Source: Diaporthe sp. PMI_573
Taxonomy: Eukaryota; Ascomycota; Sordariomycetes; Diaporthales; Diaporthaceae
NCBI GenBank assembly: GCA_021399435.1
Contig: JAJTUP010000031.1
Location: 682,001 to 746,000, forward strand
Direction: 5' to 3'
DNA: 64,000 nucleotides
The position numbers and the translations under genes were made by a program. Below the pieces are notes generated by a model that was given only the letters and a program-made list of their open reading frames with translations, was not told the origin of the DNA and did not search any database. Positions 56,913 to 64,000 of the stretch are shown here, piece after piece (position 1 is the first letter of the stretch; each line of letters begins with the position of its first letter).

Positions 56913-58765
56913 ACGTCCCCGGCCCGGCTTCCGCCCCCCCCCTGCTTCCGCCCCCCCCCCCCACATCCGCGTTCACGCGTGTACGCGTCTGCCCCCACCC
57001 TATATAAACTTAACCATATCTTTCCGAGAGGATTTTTTCTGGTCACCAAACTTCTTCCAAGCATCAACCTAGTTATCATGAAGCCCTATGGGGAAGCCGA
57101 GATCCATGACGCCCTTGTTGCGTGTAGGGATGAAATGCCTGTCAAGCAGGCTTGCAGGACCTGGCATATCCCCCGTTCCATACTTTGTGATTGCCTTGCC
57201 GGCGCGCAAAGCTAGCGTGTTTCTCACGAACCTTAGAGGCCTCTTTCTGATGATTAGGAGGATCGATTGGCCCTATTTCTTATCAACTAAAGCAGCTTGG
57301 GCCATGCGTTGACTTGCTGGGAAATGAGGGCTCTGGTAGCCCGAATGGCCTTGTTGGGGAAGGAGGTTGCTCTTCTCGGAAGGAAGTGGCTGAGGGCCTT
57401 CCTTCTTTATTACCCTATTTTCTAAAGCCGCAAGTACCAGCGTGTTGAGGCTAAACAGCTAATGGTAGCTACTAAAAAGAACGTCGGGTTATGGTTTGAC
57501 TTTATGTAGTTGTCTATCGTAAAGGTAATTAAGCTGGCTAACCGGTGGAATGCTGATGAGGGCGGGCTAATGGAGGGCAAGTCTGAGAAGGTGCTTACGA
57601 TTGGCTATTTGGAAGGAAGCTAGCTTCTTTAGAAGGACTTTAATTCAAGAGCGTGGACCTTCTTCCTTAAGTGTATCTCTACTATGGGCAAGTTTCTTGT
57701 CCTACTTATTATTTTTAAGGGACTGAGCATTTAGCAATAGTGGTTTCCTATTACCCTTAAAGATCACAAGGGCTGGTAGTTTACGGTGATAAAGAAGGGG
57801 TGGATGGAGGAACCTATTGCTATCTACTAGCTTCGGAAGGTCTTCCTTTCTCAAATAGTGCTAGAGAACCCATTAGAATGGCGCCTTCTTGTAATCAATG
57901 GGCACTACATACACAACGGTGGATTTTATGTGGGAATGCTTCTTGAATAAGGTGTATATTGTTTTTTTGCCTGCCTATACTTTACATATATTGCAACTGC
58001 TCGATGTGGCGATCTTCGGCCCTCTAAAGCTTGCATTTAAGAAGCATCTTGATTACCAAGGAGGGCATGATTTGTTAATAGTTATGGCAAAGAAACGGTT
58101 TCTTTATTACTATCACAAGGCTTAAATTAATACTTTAATGGAAGCAAATATACATTCTACCTGGCAGGCGACTGGTCTCTGGCTAGTGTCTAAGCATAGG
58201 GTACTTAAAAGCTACTTTATCGCCGATAATTGCGAGAAGAAAGCGAGATTGTTGGAATCTGGTAGTACTAATAGCTCTAGCAGCCATTTCTATACTAATA
58301 AGTGTTTTTGTCGGCCTTGAGGGACCATTTTTGTAACTCTTAAGCGATCTTAAGACCTAAGGGGTATGGTGGCTTGGTATGCCTGTTAGAAGAATCTTAG
58401 CCTTACATTACGACTCCTCTTCAGGAAAATCCTTAAAAGTTGGGACTAGATAGACGTCAATCTAACAATGTCCTTATAAAAGTCTGAGAGTTAGAAGCCT
58501 AGATTGAAGCTAGTAGGGTAGTCTAAAGGAAGAAGGTTTAACTTGACTTAAATAAACTTTTTGCTGATATTGAGGCTATTTAGAGGACTTAGATTGAAGC
58601 GGGGGTGGTATTAGAAGAAAGCGATGCTTTAGAAGAGTCGGAAACACCATTGGAAGCGAGGTTAACTATTGTGGTGGCGGCGTTGTTGGCGACGAGGCGA
58701 AGGGGGCGGTCGTGAGGGAAGGGGGCGGAATCAGGGGGGGGGGGCGGAAGCCGGGCCGGGGACGT
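56913..58765 (+). mobile_element. complete pogo-like DNA transposon, 1.85 kb, TA-flanked
   Basis: The left end ACGTCCCCGGCCCGGCTTCC (56913) and the right end GGAAGCCGGGCCGGGGACGT (58765) are inverse, each next to TA. Within the TIRs the CTTCCGCC motif occurs twice, separated by a C-run (mirrored on the right). The transposase relic fills the interior. The same terminal plan is seen in the MITE at 25454. Confidence 0.9.
57078..58715 (+). pseudogene. pogo-like DDE transposase, RIP- and indel-damaged
   Basis: The ATG at 57078 starts a psq HTH (MKPYGEAEIHDALVAC, CRTWHIPRSILCDC) followed by a CENP-B-type HTH (EDRLALFLINQSSLGHALT). The catalytic domain has RLLVINGHYIHN, where the usual Asp is Asn, then VYIVFLPAYTLHILQLLDVA and FGPLKLAFKKHLDYQGGHD. 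The frame shifts near 57.91 kb, where a CA-rich stretch is two bases shorter than in the 20.9-kb copy. It ends with LEARLTIVVAALL and a TGA at 58713-58715. Many TAG stops replace Trp/Gln. Total span is 546 codons. Confidence 0.82.
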
Positions 58766-58769
58766 TACA

Positions 58770-59217
58770 TAGTCCTTCCATTAACCAGTGGGCAGTCCCT
58801 TCACACAGTGGTGAACGCCCAGACACAGCGTTAGATAACATGCAATGCAGATAATAGTATGTTGAGAATACCACCAACCCTGTTTTGAATTCGACAAACC
58901 CGGCGTCGTTGATAGGTGACCAGAATTGGCGCTTTGTCTGGGAACAGTTGCGACGGAAACGGTTACGCACAAAGGTAATCGTCTGGAAATTAGAACAATC
59001 GAGTTGCATTCCGTCTCAAAGGAGCTGATCTAATGATGATTCCTGATAGCAAAGCAAGTATTACCTTCTTTTGTCTGCTCTTATTGGCACGAAAGTGGTA
59101 TAATTCGACACAATTGATCTAAGCAAGAAAACTCGACCGCACCTTTACACACGATAATCTTGACTGAGTCGCTGCACCGCTCAATATCCCGGAAGGTACG
59201 GTTGTGACTATATCAAG
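58770..59217. other. intergenic, no gene seen
   Basis: Short frames only. Probably the promoter side of the decayed gene at 59218. Confidence 0.4.
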
Positions 59218-62200
59218 ATGTCGTCTGAACTAGAATCAGAAGAAATACCAAGGGTGGAGCTTTTGGCCGAAGTGGAAGCGAGATGGGCTCTTTTCCAAGA
59301 TATTTGGTGCAGTCATCAATATGTTCTTGAGAATCGATGGATTAATATGACAAAACAGCTGCGAAAAGGGTTACTGAATATAATTTGGAAACAAGTCGGG
59401 GTGGTAGAAACCGGGGGAAATTCTTCCATGCCAGAAGAACATCGTCCTGATTTAACGTAAGTACATCGACATATGTAATCTGAGGAGACGAGTATCTACC
59501 TAAGTAATTCTTTTCGCACCGTCTAAAGATTGTCTCCGATGCCGCATGGCTGGATTTTAAATCTGCGGATCTAGTCACCACGTTTAATGGAATCATTCTT
59601 TTTCTTTATTCTCATCTTCAATTTTGGGCTCCATTTGCTTCTTAAAGCTGCTAACTTCAGTCTTTTAGACAACTAGTGCCATAAAGGGACAAGCTTGACA
59701 AGGATAGGACTTTGATTCCGCCACGTTCTGTAGATAAAGAATTTATATGATGGCCGACCTTTAATCTGAATGACTTGGCTATAAGAGACGAGCCATTTTT
59801 AGTAATGAGTAAGCAGCTTCTGGATAATACATTAACCTCTCTAAGGATAAACGTCTCCCGTCTTTTATTTGTAACTCATAGTATTTTTCAGAGTTGAGAC
59901 AGGATATAGCTACACTGTAGACATTCCCTAACTCTGTTTGTACAAGACTACTATATTGCGCATTTGTAGCTGACTTCAAATGCTACAGTAGCGTCCAGGG
60001 CGGCCTGTCATCCTAAAGACTTTGCCCATTGCGACTATTTCGGCGAAAACGCGGAAATCGCCTTAGCGCAAGGTCTCTTTGTAAAGAGACGAGACAAAGA
60101 GATCACTCCGCGTATGGCCATGATACATATAATAGATGGTGAAGAACCTTCAGAGCTGTATGGCAGTGTTTATGATCCGATAGATTAAGAGCACTTGAAA
60201 ACGATGCTGGATTTAGGACTTTGGCTAGAAAGACATGCCAGAGAGCTGATACTAAACTAATACAGAATATACTGTTTCCTGGAGCATATTGCGAACACTA
60301 TTCTATCTGAGAAGAACGAGGACCGTTATAAATGTGTTAACAAAAATAATGTCATGCTTTGGGTGCTTCTGCCACCTAATAAGCCAAAAGCTGAAGAAAT
60401 GAATGCCAAAGAATACAAAGAAGAAGTGGAAAACTATCATACATGGCGTAATGATTATTTTAACTTTTCTGCCATAATCATGCCTTATACAAGCATGATT
60501 GACCCTAGGCGAGACCTTACGAGAGAGATCCTGAATATGCAAACAGAAATTATGGCATACTCGCTCCAGTCTCTAAAAGGACGACCTGGGAAAATTTTTA
60601 AGTACCTCTTCGATATTTACAAATACTTACATTATATGCTTAAGAATGTTGATGACTAAATAAACCCATGGGTTAGTGATTTCGTCTAATTTGAGAGATT
60701 CTCTATGCTGGACAAGAGGCGAAAAGATAGAATCCACCTCCTGCTAATCATTATCTGGTAGGCTGATCCTGTAGGAAACGATAACAATGCCCTTTTATGG
60801 GCCACACTTCTCAAGGAAGCTCTCTATATGGTGATAGAAAGTCTTGATGCTTGGGAGAACCTTTGACGTACCCATATGGTGATACAAGAACTAGAAGATG
60901 ACACAACTATAAACGACGACTACTTAGTCCTCTTTTACAAACGAATTCGTGACTGTATGCGCCTTTTCGATCTGAGGGCAACACTTGCCTGTTCCAAACC
61001 TATGAGGGAACATTTCAGAACTGAGAAGACAACTATTGACGCTGAGCCGAGACTGGTACCAAAAGGCTTATCGAAAGATATCAAATATACTGGACATGGA
61101 AAGCTATTCTCCCTGCTTTGCGTTATGACGGAACTGTTAGCAGATCAATATATTTCTCACGATAGGTCGACATGGGTAGATGAAATCTATACAAGCCTAC
61201 AAAGTGGCGAAAATGAATATTGGATGACGAACTATGGGGTGGAGAAGGTGGGAGAATATATGGATGCTGCAACTGTTTATTTGTTGTTTAAAAGGGAGTG
61301 GGACTACATGGGATACGACCGATCACTCGACCCCGCCCACGAAAAGTATAACGATTGGAAAAACTTTGGTTGATTCTCTGATAATCTTTGTGTAATCGAA
61401 ATTGAAGATTTTGTCAAGATTGTGAGGAAACATCTGGATGCCAACAAAAATCAGTCTCGTGACTCCGTTCCCAGTTTCCAAAAATGCTTTAATTATATAG
61501 GTCACCACGGTTCCTGTTCTTCTTTTAAATGAACCCACGAGTAATATCCGGTTACGTATACAAGACGAGACGGATTTAAAGCTCTACCGCGGCTACATCC
61601 GATAAGATTCTATCTTCCAGTAGAACTCAAGTGCTCTTTTACTAATGAATCTTTAGCCCGAGTCCTCTCAGAACAGCTCGGAGCGCTTGTCACGGAGCAA
61701 GCGTCGAGCGAACGTGGCAATAAGGCGAAAAGCAGAAAATAATCTGAAGGCTCTTTCGGCAGATCTATAACCGATGCTATAAAGTAAAAATGCGCTATCA
61801 CAAACCTCTAGTAAGCGCCACTCCTGTCTTTTCGTAGATCCCGGTGTTTACTGCATCAGACTGTTTAAAAATGCAACACTTTAGGCTCCGTATCAGGCGA
61901 CTAATATATACTAGTTACATATTTGGACCAGACCATTCCAACTGCCACGAGAGCTGACGGAGAGGACGGGACTCCTAACGAGGCCCCTCCGCCTCCAGTC
62001 AAAAAGACCCCTTCTACGCCTCCTAGAACTTTTAAATCGGCCCTACCAGTTACGCCCCTCAAGGGCTTGTCTTTAACTTTCCCGGGGTCCCGGCCCCCTC
62101 GAGTCAAAACTCTAGACAGAAAGGCCCGCGACAACGGTAAGTAGCTGTCTTTTAATTGCCCACACAAATATGCCTATCATGCCTGCTGTATTTCTTTAGA

Positions 62201-62940
62201 AACATTCCGCGAGCTACTGGCTAAAGGTGCTATGTTGTACTCTGCCCTCCTAAAAAGCAGTCTTGTTGATGTTTCAATGACTAGACTGCCAATTCTTTAG
62301 GCGTCAAGAAGCCCTCGCCCATCTGCCGAGCAAGGCCAGGCGAGGACGGACCGCGACGACTACAAATTGACCGAAGAGCCGAAAGGGAACTCGTAGAAAC
62401 AGCTAGAGCGGCACTCGTTCCCGTAATTGCCGTTTCGCCCCCTCTAGGACCAGCTCCTGCGGATATAGCGTGTCTACAAATCACGTTGTCCCAAGGTGCC
62501 TACGATTTGGTCTAGGTGATCTTTGATCCTGGGCGTGATAGAACCCCTGGGCGTATCTGGTGGTCTCAAATACGCAATTTATTTGACGAAATCGGGTTCG
62601 AGGAGTTAGATGCTGGCGGAGGCAGGTGGCAACCGGGTTAAGTTTTCCGGGACACCCAAGTAAGTTATATGCCAAAGCGCTCTTTGAGTAGCGCCAAGTT
62701 TATAGGCTGATGGAGATGCCCTCTACCATCACAAAGCCCTCTCTAAACACCACAAGGAATGCTCGAGACTCACAAAAGTTTCTTCAGGGAATTGCGGAGA
62801 ATATTTCAAATCACAGGCCTCATGGGAACCTTAACAATGTGTCGTTGGCTTATCTTACCGCAAGAACATGGTTGTGTGGAATGAACGGCTTTAGAAAGTA
62901 CGGGTGGGATTTCGACAAGTTCAGATTAGCGGGCACTTAG
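59218..62940 (+). pseudogene. decayed relative of the 851-aa HicA-like-tail protein
   Basis: The ATG at 59218 begins ELLAEVEARWALFQDIW and reaches EEHRPDL, matching ERHEAVIQKRW...VHRPDF of the intact gene. A candidate intron (GTAAGT at 59457) follows. Near 59.74 kb DKEFI-stop-WPTFNLNDL corresponds to DSFIWPYINQEDL. Frame 3 from about 60.0 to 61.37 kb gives YGSVYDPID and LGLWLERHARELILN. RRKAENNLKALSADL (61.7 kb) parallels the ENVETLRQSEANLDAFWASI segment. Two introns (62137-62199 and 62227-62300) join DNETFRELLAKGVKKPS in phase. The end has RIWWSQIRNLFDEIGFEELD, GGGRWQPG, HRPHGN and NGFRKYGWDFDKFRL, the same motif order as the HicA-like tail. Premature stops at 60186, 60258, 60657, 60687, 60759 and 60864 and others show it is dead. 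Overall identity to the intact protein is low, so it is a distant family member rather than a recent copy. Confidence 0.62.
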
Positions 62941-62944
62941 GCTG

Positions 62945-63690
62945 CGCTATTCTATACGTATTAAGACTGTGACTGTTCTAGCAAAAAATAGAATCCAGTC
63001 TACGCAGCTGGATTATAGAATTTATTGTTTAATAAACGCGATGTGTAGTTCTTTACTATAATCTCTTTTCTGGATAGTAGTTTATGCGTGATCTTTATAG
63101 TTATTATCCTAAGACGCTGGGGTAAGAATTAGTGGAATAAAAGAAGCAGGTCCGTATAAACGAACCATGGACCTAGTACATATAAACGTGCCACAATATA
63201 ACACAATTCAAGACAATCAGCTTTGGAAGCTTGCCGAACCTGGGGTGTGGTTATAGGAGTACTTTATGTGTATAAACCCTGAACATGCCCCCTCAGTCAT
63301 ACTGGTTCTTGACACTGCGACTTCTCTAGGGGCATGCTGCTCAATTGATTGTTTATTCTGCGCTCGCCTTTCCTCACTTCAGAACAGGGCTGATTTCGTT
63401 CTCCAGTCCAGATTGTACTATGATGAATAGGTAGTGCTTATGGATTTAACAGGCATGTCACACTTATCATTGCCACATTCCAACACGTTAAGTATCCCCG
63501 CCAGGGTCTCCGTTTTTGTTACATCACCTGACATGAGGTTGACTTAAGAAGGACGTTTTCTTGGTTGCCTTGCGAGCGATTACAGTGGCGAGTTGGTCCC
63601 GATTCGACAGTTCGCATAGACTACGGGTTCTAGCATGCCCCGACGCTCTAATAATTGCAAGTTTCATTTCTTGTCCCCTGATTAACTGGT
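62945..63690. other. intergenic, no gene seen
   Basis: Contains the 3' side of the DsbA-like gene (minus strand). Only short frames; no motif. A short palindromic stretch (AGAATCCAGTCTACGCAGCTGGATT) spans about 62990-63015. Confidence 0.4.
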
Positions 63691-64000
63691 TTACAATACC
63701 GCTGGCAGCATCTTCTCCAACACAGAGAAGACAGTTTCCGGACCTTTGTAGAGGGCTTTGCCATCGACGACTTGGGCTGGAGCACCGCTCTTGGAAATGA
63801 CGACGAGTTGTGGAACGCCCCGGATGCCCAACTTTCCGAAGTCACGTTTCGTGTGCTCAATACGCTCCAACGCCCGAGCTTTGAGCGCCTCGTCACTTGC
63901 CAGTTTCTTCTCGAAGTCGGACTGGTCCAGACCAAGCTCAAGCGTAGCGGCCACCTTTGCGACCTCGCTCGGTTTCGAAGTGTCCCGGCCTTCCACGTAG
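63691..64000 (-). CDS. DsbA-like thioredoxin-fold protein, 3' end (partial)
   Basis: The minus-strand frame enters from beyond the window edge (YVEGRDTSKPSEVAKV) and ends at TAA 63691-63693. It reads LGLDQSDFEKKLASDEALKA, KRDFGKLGIRGVPQLVVISK and a C-terminal helix. GIRGVPQLVV carries the cis-Pro loop of DSBA-like proteins (PF01323, which includes 2-hydroxychromene-2-carboxylate isomerase-like and FrnE-like members); the helical insertion before it fits. The active-site segment would lie outside the window, so oxidoreductase versus isomerase type cannot be decided. There is no damage. The frame has normal composition. Confidence 0.78.
   Translation of the reverse strand, partial: YVEGRDTSKPSEVAKVAATLELGLDQSDFEKKLASDEALKARALERIEHTKRDFGKLGIRGVPQLVVISKSGAPAQVVDGKALYKGPETVFSVLEKMLPAVL

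Noticed and set aside
63758..64000. Plus-strand frame at the window end
   Set aside because: Exact antisense of the DsbA-like gene, which has recognisable motifs; the plus frame has none.

Overview
The window looks like an accessory, repeat-rich region of a filamentous ascomycete (Pezizomycotina) nuclear chromosome. The evidence is short GT-AG introns of about 50-80 nt, fungal-type transposons (pogo/Fot-like, hAT, MULE-like, Ty1/copia), and fungal gene families (Clr5 domain, Pho80-like cyclin, NACHT fragment, OTT_1508-like deaminase, SnoaL-like, LDAH). Composition is bipartite. Gene-like DNA of ordinary composition lies at about 1-12, 18-23, 28-32 and 51-64 kb. Very AT-rich blocks lie at about 12.7-17.7, 23.8-27.6 and 33-51 kb. 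In the AT-rich blocks reading frames of known transposon families can be followed, but they are full of TAG/TAA stops where Gln or Trp codons are expected. That is the footprint expected of repeat-induced point mutation (RIP, CpA to TpA). The species cannot be named from this sequence alone.

Layout. 1-0.26 kb: N-terminus of a pogo transposase (minus). 3.0 kb: a membrane-anchor fragment. 6.3-8.4 kb: hAT relic with a 31-bp x5 tandem repeat and a 40-bp inverted repeat. 9.6-11.6 kb: decayed deaminase gene. 12.3-13.6 kb: NACHT fragment and hAT C-terminus. 14.46-16.78 kb: complete RIP-damaged pogo element. 17.17-17.70 kb: MITE. 18.47-18.92 kb: small intact SnoaL/NTF2-like gene. 19.4-21.2 kb: hAT and pogo fragments. 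21.9-23.2 kb: LTR-like hairpin, a captured PKA-type kinase fragment and a copia fragment. 23.8-27.6 kb: truncated pogo, solo LTR, MITEs. 28.2-29.2 kb: RIP-inactivated LDAH-like hydrolase. 29.55-32.11 kb: large intact 851-codon gene, the best gene in the window. 32.8-41.5 kb: LTR copies and a copia relic with a nested solo LTR. 41.5-51 kb: AT-rich desert with one recognisable kinase relic. 51.1-52.3 kb: MULE-like element. 53.5-55.05 kb: Clr5-domain gene and a Pho80-like cyclin. 56.9-58.8 kb: complete pogo-like element. 59.2-62.9 kb: decayed relative of the 851-aa protein. 63.7-64.0 kb: 3' end of a DsbA-like gene.

The genes do not form a recognisable pathway or cluster. The window reads as a graveyard and landing zone: a few apparently intact genes (SnoaL-like, 851-aa protein, cyclin, DsbA-like) among RIP-damaged transposons and host genes caught in the same mutation process. 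The most interesting biology is (i) the 851-aa family, with a C-terminal region resembling a HicA-type fold, present once intact and once as a ruin, and (ii) well-resolved transposon architectures: TA target duplications, solo-LTR nesting that restores a reading frame when removed, and MITEs sharing double-motif termini with an autonomous-size element.
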